The position numbers and the translations under genes are program-made. Under the pieces are notes generated by a model. It saw only the letters and a list, made by a program, of their open reading frames with translations, made no database searches and was not told the DNA's origin. DNA of 16,843 bases, taken from assembly GCA_017559045.1 (NCBI GenBank), contig JAFYTB010000143.1:1-16843 (forward strand), given 5' to 3'. Origin of the DNA: Eggerthellaceae bacterium. Its GTDB lineage: Bacteria > Actinomycetota > Coriobacteriia > Coriobacteriales > Eggerthellaceae. Positions 1-7,409 of the stretch are shown here, in pieces. The first letter of the stretch is position 1; the number at the start of each line of letters is the position of its first letter.

Positions 1-421
1 ATTCGGGAGGAATGTCTCGCGTCATGATTCGCGCCATGTCGTATGCAAGCCGCCGCTCGCCTTTGTCCTTGAAAGCCGATACGATTCGTTTTGCCTCTTC
101 GTCGTACGAAATGGCGCTGACTGCGCGCGCGTAAGGCAGCTTTTCGCGAGAAGCTGCATTCAGCATGGTCGTATTGCATTCGCAGCATTGTTGCATGCCG
201 AAGGGGGCTCCGCAAAGAGGGCACGCTTGGTTCCAATCGATGTAAGGTAACTGCTGTTCGCATGCTTCGCATAGCGTTGCGCCTGGCCTGTCGCAGGAGG
301 CGCACCGTGTTGGCCAAAGGGCTTCAGCGAATATTTCGGCTGATACTTTGACGTAGGGGAGCGCCGCGTTTCCCATTGCACGCGTCGTCTCGTTGATGCT
401 GTTGAGGATGTGGGCTTTCAT
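1..421 (-). CDS. ComF family protein (phosphoribosyltransferase-like), N-terminal 140 residues, cut by window edge
   Basis: The minus-strand frame from ATG at 421 stays open to base 1, so the C-terminal part lies outside the window. The first 140 residues hold two cysteine clusters: C40-x2-C43 with C51-x2-C54, and C67-x2-C70 with C79, C80 and C82. They sit in the order seen in ComF proteins, where a double zinc-ribbon N-terminus precedes a PRTase domain. The stretch after residue 95 (YARAVSAISYDEEAKRIVSA) matches the usual ComF transition, including the typical Y/F-K-x-K-G element as FKDKGER near 118. The family is linked to DNA uptake in competent bacteria; its biochemical role is poorly known. 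An in-frame TAA lies 9-12 bases upstream of the ATG, so the start is well bounded, though no good Shine-Dalgarno is seen. The PRPP-binding motif is not in view. Confidence 0.82.
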   Translation of the reverse strand, partial: MKAHILNSINETTRAMGNAALPYVKVSAEIFAEALWPTRCASCDRPGATLCEACEQQLPYIDWNQACPLCGAPFGMQQCCECNTTMLNAASREKLPYARAVSAISYDEEAKRIVSAFKDKGERRLAYDMARIMTRDIPPE

Positions 422-635
422 GCTCTGATCTTAGGCACACAAGCCGCATGTCTCCTTGCGGCGATCTTGCATGTGAGCCGTTTGGGATTCAAACAGTTGT
501 CATTCTGGGATCCTCGAATCCTGCAAGGTCTGCTTGTCGGCCCATATCGCTTTGCCATCGGATGGGGCGACGTCTCGAATTGGCTTTTCGCAAGATCTGT
601 TGAATAAGAAAATCCTAGGTCGTCATGGCGATAAT

Positions 636-644
636 TGGTACAAT
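636..644 (+). promoter_or_regulatory. Possible extended -10 promoter for the lipoprotein gene
   Basis: TGG followed by TACAAT at 639-644 fits an extended -10 element (TGn plus near-consensus -10). No good -35 stands 16-18 bases upstream. If used, transcription would begin near 651 and give the lipoprotein gene a leader of about 270 bases. This is a pattern call only. Confidence 0.3.
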
Positions 645-654
645 GATAAATTGC

Positions 655-815
655 TTCTTTCGAGTCTGTAGTTGCGGGATGTTCGCGCATCCTCAGTCCA
701 TGGCAGATGCGGTCGAAAGGATCCACGTAAGCAGCCTCGCGTTGTGAGCATGGCGTATCCTAGAGGTAAGTCGCACCGTCCGATTCTCTTACTTTTCCAT
801 GGCAAGTGACCATGG
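655..815 (+). other. Candidate structured 5' leader RNA upstream of the solute-binding lipoprotein
   Basis: The roughly 500-base gap 422-922 has no credible protein gene but contains clustered self-complementary segments. Bases 655-663 pair with 713-721 (CTTTCGA/TCGAAAG core), then 664-668 with 704-708. Inside lies a hairpin of 676-681 with 688-693 closing a six-base loop. Next, 762-770 pairs with 788-796 (nine pairs, two G-U), directly followed by CCATGG at 797-802 and again at 810-815, a six-pair hairpin. I could not match it to a riboswitch class I know (c-di-GMP, fluoride, glycine, cobalamin, THF, T-box and c-di-AMP were considered). It could be a cis-regulatory leader, an independent small RNA, or chance pairing. 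Confidence 0.35.
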
Positions 816-922
816 CGGACGAGAGGGTGATGAGCGCAAGCGAAAACCCCGGTGCGCGGGTGTGGGGGCAAAGACTAGGTCAGTCGAGGGAAGCTACTAT
901 TGTCTGGATTATGGAGGAATGT

Positions 923-1840
923 GTGGTTAAGCGTTTTCGAATAGCCGTATGTCTCTGCGCTGCTTTTGTCCTGTGCTTTGCACTGGCGGGATGCGATTCC
1001 CAGAAAGAAACCTACGTGCCCGCTTCTAAGAGCCCGGCCGTAGCGAGCCCCGTTATCGGCGAAGACGGCGTTCTTCGTGTTGGCGTGAATACGGGCAATC
1101 CGCCGCTTGCTGGTTTGGGTACCGATAAGATCATCGGTATCGATGTTGATATTGCTGCAGCTATCGCTGATGAGCTCGGCCTTAAGCTTGATGTCGTCGA
1201 TGTGGGCAGTGACCCCGCTGCTGCACTTGCAGACGGCACGGTGGACATTGTTATGGGCATCGATATCTCCGAGGCTGACGGTAGCTTCTGGCTTACTGGT
1301 TCTTATCTGCCTACCGCAGTGGCTATCTTCTCGAGCCAGGACGGCGTTGGCGTTCCCGTTCCGGGTGACGGCTCTACGTTTGCGGCTCAGGTTTCCAGCA
1401 AGAGTGCATGGGCGGTTGGAAACGAGTTCGGTCTCGAGGCTCTGAACTCCAAGGCTACCCTGACTGATGCATTCGTCGCACTCGGTGCTGGTGAGGTTCT
1501 CTATGCTGCATCCGATGCGATTATTGGTCTCTATGCGGCATACAGCGAGGGTATTTCCGTGAACATCGTTGCCCTGATGACTCAGCCCTCTGGTTACGCT
1601 GTTGGCGTCTCCAACGTTAATGCCGAGCTTCAGGCTCTGATCGGCGAGGTGGTTGCTAAACTCTCGAGCAACGGCGTTATCGATGTCATCGAGAAGAAGT
1701 GGCTCGGAACTGCAGTTGACCTTGCTACTGTTTCCATGATTGGCGAGGCTGCTGCTCCTGAGGCAGATGTTGAGGCTGACGTTGACTCTGACGAGACGCC
1801 CGACAAGGATGCTGACGAGGAGAACTCCGAGGAAGCATAA
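923..1840 (+). CDS. Solute-binding lipoprotein (SBP_bac_3-like, ABC transporter type), orphan, with acidic C-terminal tail
   Basis: The start is taken as GTG 923, because GGAGGA at 913-918 sits five bases upstream and the product then opens with a textbook lipoprotein signal: MVKRFR, a hydrophobic stretch and lipobox LAGC with the acylated Cys at residue 24. ATG 911 overlaps that binding site, and the longer GTG 806 start would bury the signal. Residues 51-90 (LRVGVNTG...GIDVDIAAAIADELG) and 107-137 fit the amino-acid-binding fold of family 3 periplasmic proteins, 305 residues in all. No permease or ATPase gene is adjacent, so any transporter partner is elsewhere. The usual T-x-E-R ligand-binding segment reads ISEADG (114-119), so the canonical ligand arginine is missing. 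Residues 275-305 are about half Asp/Glu and low in complexity. It would be anchored outside the membrane. Ligand unknown. Confidence 0.8.
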   Translation: MVKRFRIAVCLCAAFVLCFALAGCDSQKETYVPASKSPAVASPVIGEDGVLRVGVNTGNPPLAGLGTDKIIGIDVDIAAAIADELGLKLDVVDVGSDPAAALADGTVDIVMGIDISEADGSFWLTGSYLPTAVAIFSSQDGVGVPVPGDGSTFAAQVSSKSAWAVGNEFGLEALNSKATLTDAFVALGAGEVLYAASDAIIGLYAAYSEGISVNIVALMTQPSGYAVGVSNVNAELQALIGEVVAKLSSNGVIDVIEKKWLGTAVDLATVSMIGEAAAPEADVEADVDSDETPDKDADEENSEEA

Positions 1841-1870
1841 GCTTCGTCCCTCGAACATATTGAACATTGA

Positions 1871-1898
1871 ATGGGCGCTGCAAGGCGCCCATTTTTTT
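1871..1898 (+). terminator. Intrinsic terminator of the lipoprotein gene
   Basis: ATGGGCGC (1871-1878) pairs perfectly with GCGCCCAT (1885-1892) around a six-base loop and runs into seven T (1892-1898). It lies 30 bases after the stop codon. Confidence 0.9.
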
Positions 1899-1916
1899 GC
1901 AAGAAGTCTGCGTATG

Positions 1917-1941
1917 AAAAAAGCCCGCATAGCGGGCTTTT
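1917..1941 (-). terminator. Intrinsic terminator of the Fe-S assembly operon (possibly bidirectional)
   Basis: AAAAGCCCGC (1919-1928) and GCGGGCTTTT (1932-1941) form a 10-pair stem with an ATA loop. On the minus strand the stem is followed by six U (plus-strand A 1917-1922), 20 bases beyond the scaffold gene stop. The plus strand also ends in four T, so it may stop leftover transcription from the lipoprotein gene too. Confidence 0.88.
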
Positions 1942-1961
1942 CGTTTGCTGGAAAGTTTTCC

Positions 1962-2891
1962 TTAGTTGAGGAAGTCCTCGAGGATCTCCTGCTCGGCTTC
2001 CTCGCTGGTGAGACCGAGGGTCATGAGCTTCGTGATCTGATCGCCAGCGATCTTGCCGATTGCTGCTTCGTGGACGAGCATGGCATCTTCGTGAGCGGCC
2101 TCGATACCGGGGATGGCCTTAACCTTTGCGTTGCCCATGAGGATGGCGTCGCACTCGACGTGGCCGCGGCATGCTGCGTTGCCGGTGACGAGCGGGTTGA
2201 AGATCTGCACGGAATCGTCCTGCGCAACGCTTCGAGAGATGACGCGCACGGAGGAATCTTCGCCGTTGAGCTGCACGTTCATATTGGAAACGGCTACCTG
2301 CTTGTCGTGGGTGAGGAGCTTCTCGATAAGAACAAGCTTAGCGCCCTTGCCGAGCTCGGCGTTGGTGTCGCGCGTGGTGGAGGTGACGCCGCGAAGCTGC
2401 ACCATTTCCATCTCGCAGGAAGAACCCTCTTCCATGTAGACATTGGTGACGGGGTTGAGGATGCGCTCGCCCGTGCCTTCGCCCTGGCCGTAGTGCTTCT
2501 CGATGTACTGAATGCGGGAGTTCTTGCCGCAGTAGAAGCTATGAATGCCGTCATGCTCAGATGCCTCGTGGCTGTCGTTGTGAATGCCGCAGCCAGCGAT
2601 AATCTTGACGTCGCAATCCTCGCCAATGTAGAAGGTGTTGTAGACGACATCCTTCAGGCCAGACTGGGTGACGATGACCGGGATGTAGATGGTCTCGCCC
2701 TTGGTGCCAGGCTTGATGCGGATATCGATGCCGGGGTTATCGGTCTTGGTTTCGATATCAATGAAGGCGGAAGAGGAGCGACGGAGCAGCTCGCCATCCT
2801 TGCGGATGTTGAATGCGCCCTTGGGCATGCCGTGCAGTCCTGCAATCTCAGCCAACAGGCTCTCATCGATGGGGGAAAGATCAACTGCCAT
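1962..2891 (-). CDS. SufB/SufD-family Fe-S cluster scaffold protein, short form (SmsB-like)
   Basis: This is a 309-residue scaffold for building Fe-S clusters, working in the cytoplasm with the ATPase encoded just upstream. The C-terminal half carries the SufB/SufD beta-helix and signature: C247 in VECDAILMG lines up with the cluster-assembly Cys of E. coli SufB (C405), and H274-E275 in VHEAAIGKI lines up with SufB H433-E434. The protein is much shorter than classical SufB (about 480 residues) and lacks its N-terminal region. It therefore resembles the SUF-like minimal system (SMS), in which one SufB-like and one SufC-like protein suffice. No sufD, sufS, sufU or sufE is nearby, as expected for SMS-type loci. 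The start is ATG 2891, with AGGAGG six bases upstream. The gap to the upstream ATPase gene is 35 bases. Assignment to SmsB rather than SufD rests on retention of the Cys and on length. Confidence 0.88.
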   Translation of the reverse strand: MAVDLSPIDESLLAEIAGLHGMPKGAFNIRKDGELLRRSSSAFIDIETKTDNPGIDIRIKPGTKGETIYIPVIVTQSGLKDVVYNTFYIGEDCDVKIIAGCGIHNDSHEASEHDGIHSFYCGKNSRIQYIEKHYGQGEGTGERILNPVTNVYMEEGSSCEMEMVQLRGVTSTTRDTNAELGKGAKLVLIEKLLTHDKQVAVSNMNVQLNGEDSSVRVISRSVAQDDSVQIFNPLVTGNAACRGHVECDAILMGNAKVKAIPGIEAAHEDAMLVHEAAIGKIAGDQITKLMTLGLTSEEAEQEILEDFLN

Positions 2892-2926
2892 AGTTGCCTC
2901 CTAGTATGAATGCGTGTAGCGCGAAG

Positions 2927-3700
2927 CTAGCACGTAGTGGGGATCTCGGTCAGGTGAAGAACGGTGGGCTGGGTGAAGGGGCAGTCGCCGATGCCCTTAG
3001 CGGCAAAGCCAAGCTTGGGCATGAGATCGGCGGGGGTGCCGGTTTCGGCAACCTTGCCATTGCGCAGAAGCACGATCTCGTCAGCCAGCTGAATGATGCG
3101 TTCCTGATGAGAGATGATCACGATGGAGCGACCATCGCGAGCCTCGTGGATGTCGCGGAAGGTCTCGGTGAGTCGGTCGAAGCTCCAGAGGTCGATACCG
3201 GCCTCGGGCTCGTCGTAGATGGCGAGCTTCGGGTCGCGAGCCAGGATGGTGGCGATCTCGATGCGCTTCACCTCGCCGCCGGAAAGGCTCTTGTCGACTT
3301 CGCGGGTGAGGTAGCTTGCCGAGCAGAGGCCGACCTTCTGGAGGTACTCATTGCATGCAAGCATGGGTAGCTTGCGACCAGCTGCGATGTCGAGCAGCTT
3401 CTTGACCTTCATGCCCTTGAAGCGAGCCGGCTGCTGGAAGCCGTAGCCGATGCCCAGCTGGGCGCGCTCGGTGATGGGCATGTTGGTGATGTCCTGGCCG
3501 TTGAAGAGGATCTGGCCACTGGTGGGCTGCTCGATGCCCATGATGAGCTTAGCGAGAGTGGACTTGCCACCGCCGTTGGGTCCGGTGATGACGGTAAAGC
3601 GGTCGTCCTCGATGGTGAGCGACAGGTCATCGATGATGCGCTTGATCTCACCGTCTTTGCCCGTGGGGACCTCGAATACGATGTTTCTCAGTTCCAGCAT
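2927..3700 (-). CDS. sufC: SufC-family ABC ATPase for Fe-S cluster assembly (SmsC-like)
   Basis: This cytoplasmic, non-transport ABC ATPase of 257 residues is predicted to drive conformational change of the SufB-like scaffold encoded 35 bases downstream. It shows Walker A GPNGGGKST (40-48), Q-loop FQQ (88-90), signature LSGGE (139-143), Walker B LAIYDE (159-164) and the switch His in ISHQE (H198). The segment DEPEAGIDLWSF after Walker B differs from DEPDSGLDIDAL of E. coli SufC, in keeping with the minimal SMS lineage. ATG 3700 is chosen because it starts at the family N-terminus (MLELRNIVFE) with GGAGA eight bases upstream; a longer frame to 3739 would add 13 residues without homology-like features. 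A promoter-like site lies about 110 bases upstream. The gene order ATPase then scaffold, with nothing else, suggests a two-gene operon. Confidence 0.9.
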   Translation of the reverse strand: MLELRNIVFEVPTGKDGEIKRIIDDLSLTIEDDRFTVITGPNGGGKSTLAKLIMGIEQPTSGQILFNGQDITNMPITERAQLGIGYGFQQPARFKGMKVKKLLDIAAGRKLPMLACNEYLQKVGLCSASYLTREVDKSLSGGEVKRIEIATILARDPKLAIYDEPEAGIDLWSFDRLTETFRDIHEARDGRSIVIISHQERIIQLADEIVLLRNGKVAETGTPADLMPKLGFAAKGIGDCPFTQPTVLHLTEIPTTC

Positions 3701-3732
3701 GGTGGATTTCTCCGATCGTGTATGTGCAGCGC

Positions 3733-3746
3733 GAGCCATATGGCTC
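3733..3746. repeat. 14-bp palindrome in the leader of the Fe-S operon, copy 1
   Basis: GAGCCATATGGCTC is a perfect palindrome lying between the predicted promoter (3812-3838) and the sufC-like start codon (3700). Its first 13 bases recur at 16737-16749 after ndk. It could be an operator, an RNA hairpin or coincidence. Confidence 0.45.
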
Positions 3747-3811
3747 TATGCATGGATTCTCGTCTTGGAATCGTATTTTGCGTGCGCTGCTTTGCTCATG
3801 TTTCGTGTCTC

Positions 3812-3838
3812 ATTGTATCCCAAAACGGCGTTTGTCTA
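3812..3838 (-). promoter_or_regulatory. Probable promoter of the Fe-S assembly operon
   Basis: On the minus strand TAGACA (3833-3838) and TACAAT (3812-3817) are separated by 15 bases, slightly short of the ideal 17. It lies in the 212-base gap between the peptidase gene and the ATPase gene and predicts a leader of about 105 bases. No other feature is evident in that gap apart from the palindrome at 3733-3746. No clear terminator follows the upstream peptidase gene, so read-through is possible. Confidence 0.4.
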
Positions 3839-3912
3839 CGCCGAATCAGGTGCTAGTTTGCTTCATTTCCGTAAATGGTACAAAAACAGTAGCATTTAGG
3901 TAGAAAACCCCG

Positions 3913-6843
3913 TTAGTCAAGCATGTTGATGACGTTGAAGTCCTGCTTTGCGCTGCGGATGATCTCCTCGTTACCGAAGGTGCAAATGAGATTCTTGCTG
4001 GTGGTCTGCGTGACCAGCGAGGAGAATTCCCTTACGGCATCGGTCGTGGTGAGAAGAATCTCGTCGCGAACCTTCTTTCGCATCTCGGGGGTGTAGCCGC
4101 TGAGGAATTGGCCATCCTGTCGGCGCACCAGTTCGCGCGTCTTCTGCGGTGCGTCGAAGCTTGCCGTCGTGCTGACCACGTAGCCGCACATCTCGCTTTC
4201 GCTCGGATCGAAATCGGCAAGCCAAGAGCCTGCCTCCTTGAAGCGGGCGATGGTCTCGTCGATATGCGGATCGCGATAGGAGTAGAAGCGGGTGCTGCCC
4301 GGACGCGTCGTCTGGAATCCGCATCCGTAGGCACCGCCCTTAACGCGCACCTCGTTCCAGAGGTAATCGTAGGAGAGGGCACGCGATGCAACGAGCCAGC
4401 TGCCCGAGTATTCAGTTTCGGTGAGCAGTCGGCGGTCGTATCCCATGGCGGTGTACGTGACGTCGGAGGGCACGATGAATGCCTCGTTCTTCGGGGTGGG
4501 CTCGGGAATTACGAGTTTCGCTTCTTCGGTGCTCGTGCGGGAGACGAGCGGATTGGCGGCCCAGAAGCGCTCGAGGGCCTCGTCGCTGCCCGACCAGCTG
4601 AGAATGCAATTGTCATCGGTGAAGATGGCGGCTGCCAGGTCGGTGATTTTGCGCACGAGCTCGTCTGCGCGTTCGTCCCAAGAGGCGAGCAGATCCTTGA
4701 GGAACAGATAGAAGCCCATGCCGGCCATTTGCTCACGCAGGACTGCGGCGGGCAGGTAATAGGATGCGACTCGAGCCATTGCCGCGCTGTGGCCGGCTGC
4801 GGCGCATCCCTGCTCGATTGCAACCTTTTTCTGCACAAGTGCGTCGTGGATCTTTCCCTTGTTGGAGTAGCTGGTCTCAGTGATGATTTCGCGAACGAGC
4901 CAAGCGAGATACTCGACGTTGTCGTCGAGAGCCGACGTGCTGATCACGAGCTTCGGCGAGAGGACCTCGCGATCGAAGGCGTTCTCGTGAACCTCCATGA
5001 AGGACGAGAAGTTGCCAAGCTTGCCTTGGATGAGAGTGTCAAGCTTGGATGCGGACCAACGAGGCGTGTCGAGCTTGCCGAGGACCATGGTCATGATGCT
5101 GACGTAGGGGATGTCCTCAAAGGCAACGCGGGAAAGGTCGAAGTAGCGGTATGCATACGCAATGCCGTGCTTTTGGGCTGCGTGGCGCAGAAGCGGCAGG
5201 GGGTAGCTGTCCTCGAGGCGGTATTCCGGCTCATCGGGAGCGTCTCCGATGTCGGAGATGGCAAGTTGCGGAAGCTTTGCGAGATCTTCTGCGGTGTCGG
5301 GCGCTTCCTGTGCGGCGCGCAGCTTCTCGACATCGCGCTCCACGGCGTCGAAATCCTCCTTGGTCATGCTGGCGGCCTTTTCGGCAAGCAATCTCATCGA
5401 TTCGCAGGTATCGTTGCATTCAACGGGAAGCAGCTCGACTTCTGCGAAATGGTCGCTTTCAAGAATCAGGTCGCGCAGCAGCTGCTCGAAGTATCCTTCT
5501 TCGATCTTGCCGCGAAGGCTGGTGAAGATGTCGTCGTAGCGCAGGTATGCGGTGGGAAGCGTGTCGTCGTAGAGCCAGCCGCTCATGCTGGTCATTGCAT
5601 GAAGGACGCCATCGGCGTAGCCGAAGTTAGCTTCCCTCATTACGAACTCCGCGTGAGAGAGGGCGGCTTCGAGCAGTTCGTGATCAAGCTTGCCGTCGGC
5701 GAGCTTGGCGACCTCGTCCAAAACCACCTTCTTGAACTCGTCAACCTGACGGTCGCGAAGACCCTTCAGCTGGATGACGGCGAAGGGCTGAAGCAGTGCG
5801 TCGGCGATGAATGCCGAAGCATCCGAAGCGAGTTCAGCGTCGAGCAGGGCTCTCTTCAAGGGGGCTTCATTGGAGCCCATGATGGCATCGAGCAGGATGT
5901 CGGCGGCGATGATGCGCTCGCGTTCCCTTGCGTGTCCGATGACGAAGCCAAGGGCGCATGCGGCGTTTTCGGGCGAGGTGACCATGGTCTTTACGACATT
6001 GGGTGCAACGACCGGCTCCTGTGCCTCGAGCGGATTGATGTTGAGCGGACCGCGCTCTGCGCTTGCGAGCGGCGCGAGGTACTGCTCGTTGAGGAAGCCG
6101 AGGAAGAGATCAGGGTCAAGGTCGCCGTACAGCGTGATGTAGCTGTTGTCGGGACGATAGTGACGAGCATGATGATCGAGGAATCCCTCATAGGTAAGCA
6201 TGGGGATTGCTTCCGGCGTTCCGCCCGACTCGAATCGATAGGTGGTGTTGGGGAAGAGGGCGGCAGACAGGGTGTCATAGAGCACGGAGTCCGGCTCGGA
6301 GAGGGCGCCCTTCATCTCGTTATAGACAACACCGTTATAAATAAGCTCGGGTTTGGCGTCTTCGCCACCCTCGAAAGCCTCGTCATCGATCTCGTAGTGC
6401 CATCCCTCCTGCTCGAAGATGGTGCGCTTCTCGTAGATGGCAGGGTTGAACACTGCGTCGAGGTAGACATCCATGAGGTTCAGAAGATCCTGCGCGTTGG
6501 TGCTTGCGACGGGATACATGGTCTTGTCCGGGAAAGTCATAGCGTTCAGGAAGGTCTGCATCGAGCTCTTCAGCAGATTAACGAACGGCTCTTTGACGGG
6601 AAACTTGCTCGAACCGCACAGGACCGAGTGCTCGAGAATATGGAATACGCCCGTGTCGTCGGCGGCGGGGGTCTTGAACGTAATGGCGAAAGCCTTGTTC
6701 GGATCGTTGTTGGCGAGGTAGAGCAGCTTGGCGCCGCTTGCTTCGTGCGTCATCACATACGCTTGGCCTTCAATTTCGGGAATGCTCTCGGTGGAGACGA
6801 TCGAGAAGCCGTGAGATTGCGAGATTTCGTGAAGTTCGACCAT
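3913..6843 (-). CDS. M16C zinc metallopeptidase (presequence protease / insulinase family)
   Basis: This 976-residue peptidase matches the length of PreP/Cym1-type M16C enzymes, which form a closed chamber and degrade short unfolded peptides. The inverted zinc motif HILEH is at residues 68-72, followed by SVLCGSSKFPVKEPF, typical of the subfamily. E176 in VVYNEMKGA is the expected third zinc ligand. The C-terminal half carries the substrate-binding pair R833 and Y839 in RVKGGAYG. A middle region (about 460-710) corresponds to the M16C-associated domain. No signal peptide is seen, so it should act in the cytoplasm. The start ATG 6843 has AAAGG six bases upstream. It is transcribed divergently from the membrane-protein pair and codirectionally with the Fe-S operon, 212 bases away. 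Substrates are not deducible; peptide clearance is inferred from the family. Confidence 0.92.
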   Translation of the reverse strand: MVELHEISQSHGFSIVSTESIPEIEGQAYVMTHEASGAKLLYLANNDPNKAFAITFKTPAADDTGVFHILEHSVLCGSSKFPVKEPFVNLLKSSMQTFLNAMTFPDKTMYPVASTNAQDLLNLMDVYLDAVFNPAIYEKRTIFEQEGWHYEIDDEAFEGGEDAKPELIYNGVVYNEMKGALSEPDSVLYDTLSAALFPNTTYRFESGGTPEAIPMLTYEGFLDHHARHYRPDNSYITLYGDLDPDLFLGFLNEQYLAPLASAERGPLNINPLEAQEPVVAPNVVKTMVTSPENAACALGFVIGHARERERIIAADILLDAIMGSNEAPLKRALLDAELASDASAFIADALLQPFAVIQLKGLRDRQVDEFKKVVLDEVAKLADGKLDHELLEAALSHAEFVMREANFGYADGVLHAMTSMSGWLYDDTLPTAYLRYDDIFTSLRGKIEEGYFEQLLRDLILESDHFAEVELLPVECNDTCESMRLLAEKAASMTKEDFDAVERDVEKLRAAQEAPDTAEDLAKLPQLAISDIGDAPDEPEYRLEDSYPLPLLRHAAQKHGIAYAYRYFDLSRVAFEDIPYVSIMTMVLGKLDTPRWSASKLDTLIQGKLGNFSSFMEVHENAFDREVLSPKLVISTSALDDNVEYLAWLVREIITETSYSNKGKIHDALVQKKVAIEQGCAAAGHSAAMARVASYYLPAAVLREQMAGMGFYLFLKDLLASWDERADELVRKITDLAAAIFTDDNCILSWSGSDEALERFWAANPLVSRTSTEEAKLVIPEPTPKNEAFIVPSDVTYTAMGYDRRLLTETEYSGSWLVASRALSYDYLWNEVRVKGGAYGCGFQTTRPGSTRFYSYRDPHIDETIARFKEAGSWLADFDPSESEMCGYVVSTTASFDAPQKTRELVRRQDGQFLSGYTPEMRKKVRDEILLTTTDAVREFSSLVTQTTSKNLICTFGNEEIIRSAKQDFNVINMLD

Positions 6844-6884
6844 ATGAAGCCTTTCGTTGCGTGGTGGCTCTGTGTGTTACGGCA

Positions 6885-6914
6885 ATTGTACTCTTAGCTG
6901 GGTTATGAGGTCGG
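6885..6914 (-). promoter_or_regulatory. Promoter of the M16C peptidase gene (divergent)
   Basis: On the minus strand CCGACC (6909-6914) and TACAAT (6885-6890) are 18 bases apart. The -10 is near consensus and the -35 moderate (3 of 6). The site interleaves with the plus-strand promoter at 6894-6922. Confidence 0.45.
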
Positions 6915-6922
6915 GGTATAAT
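6894..6922 (+). promoter_or_regulatory. Promoter of the acidic membrane-protein pair
   Basis: A perfect TATAAT (6917-6922) stands 17 bases after TTAGCT (6894-6899), a weak -35. It predicts transcription from about 6929, 35 bases before the first start codon. It shares DNA with the divergent peptidase promoter. Confidence 0.55.
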
Positions 6923-6963
6923 CCTCCCGTGTGATAAATGCATCTAAAGAGAGGGTTAGCCTC

Positions 6964-7371
6964 ATGGCTGAAGAGAAGAAGTACTCTTTTATTACGGTTG
7001 AGACCGACGACGATGACGATATTGTGATCCAGGCTGGATCTCCTGTTGAGCCTGCGCCGGTGGTTGAGCCTTGCCTTTCCGCGCAGCCTGCGTCTGCTCC
7101 GATCGAGTCCGAGCCTGTTGAGTCTGCAGCCGTTGAGCCTGAGGCCGTCGAGGCTTCCGATGATTCCGCTTCCGATGTCGCTCCTTCTTCTCAGGAAGAG
7201 GCTCCTGAGACTTTTGCGGCACCGGCAGCCCCGAAGAAGGCGAAGAGCGGATATCGTGAGACGACGCTCGAGGATCTCGACGCTGCCCCCATGGGCACCA
7301 CGCAGAAGGTCGTTATTGCGGCTGCGGTCATCGCGGTTATTGCCTTTATCGCCTGGTACGTGCTTTTTTAG
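6964..7371 (+). CDS. Small acidic C-tail-anchored membrane protein, uncharacterised
   Basis: I do not recognise this 135-residue protein. It has a charged N-terminus with five consecutive Asp (15-19), a long Pro/Glu/Val/Ala-rich acidic stretch (about 25-88) with PVE-type near-repeats, a short basic patch (KKAK, 91-94), the segment GYRETTLEDLDAAPMGTTQK (97-115) and one hydrophobic helix at the extreme C-terminus (about 116-135, ending WYVLF). That makes it a tail-anchored protein with its bulk in the cytoplasm. The start at ATG 6964 is chosen over 6931 because AGAGGG lies eight bases upstream and the predicted transcription start falls near 6929. The next gene begins 38 bases after its stop and shares the acidic character, so both are probably one operon. 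No enzymatic motif is visible. Confidence 0.7.
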   Translation: MAEEKKYSFITVETDDDDDIVIQAGSPVEPAPVVEPCLSAQPASAPIESEPVESAAVEPEAVEASDDSASDVAPSSQEEAPETFAAPAAPKKAKSGYRETTLEDLDAAPMGTTQKVVIAAAVIAVIAFIAWYVLF

Positions 7372-7409
7372 CCCTGAATAATCAGCTGTAATTAGAAAAG
7401 GAACAAGCC

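Noticed and set aside
410..607. Plus-strand open frame of 65 codons beginning inside the comF start
   Set aside because: It overlaps the well-supported comF start on the other strand, lacks a Shine-Dalgarno and resembles no protein.
418..726. Minus-strand open frame of 102 codons whose stop overlaps the comF ATG as ATGA
   Set aside because: The four-base overlap looks like coupling, but the product is rich in Cys, His, Arg and Pro with no domain, and the DNA is better explained as a structured leader on the plus strand.
820..905. Resemblance of the GC-rich leader segment to c-di-GMP-I (GCAAA core) and fluoride (GGGTGATGAG) riboswitches
   Set aside because: Only short fragments match; the paired elements and distal conserved segments of either class are missing.
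1740..2909. Plus-strand open frame running through the lipoprotein tail, two terminators and the scaffold gene
   Set aside because: It crosses two intrinsic terminators and is antisense to the SufB-like gene.
4108..6897. Very long plus-strand open frame (929 codons) opposite the M16C peptidase
   Set aside because: A mirror of the real gene caused by codon bias; the minus-strand product has the zinc motif and full family length.
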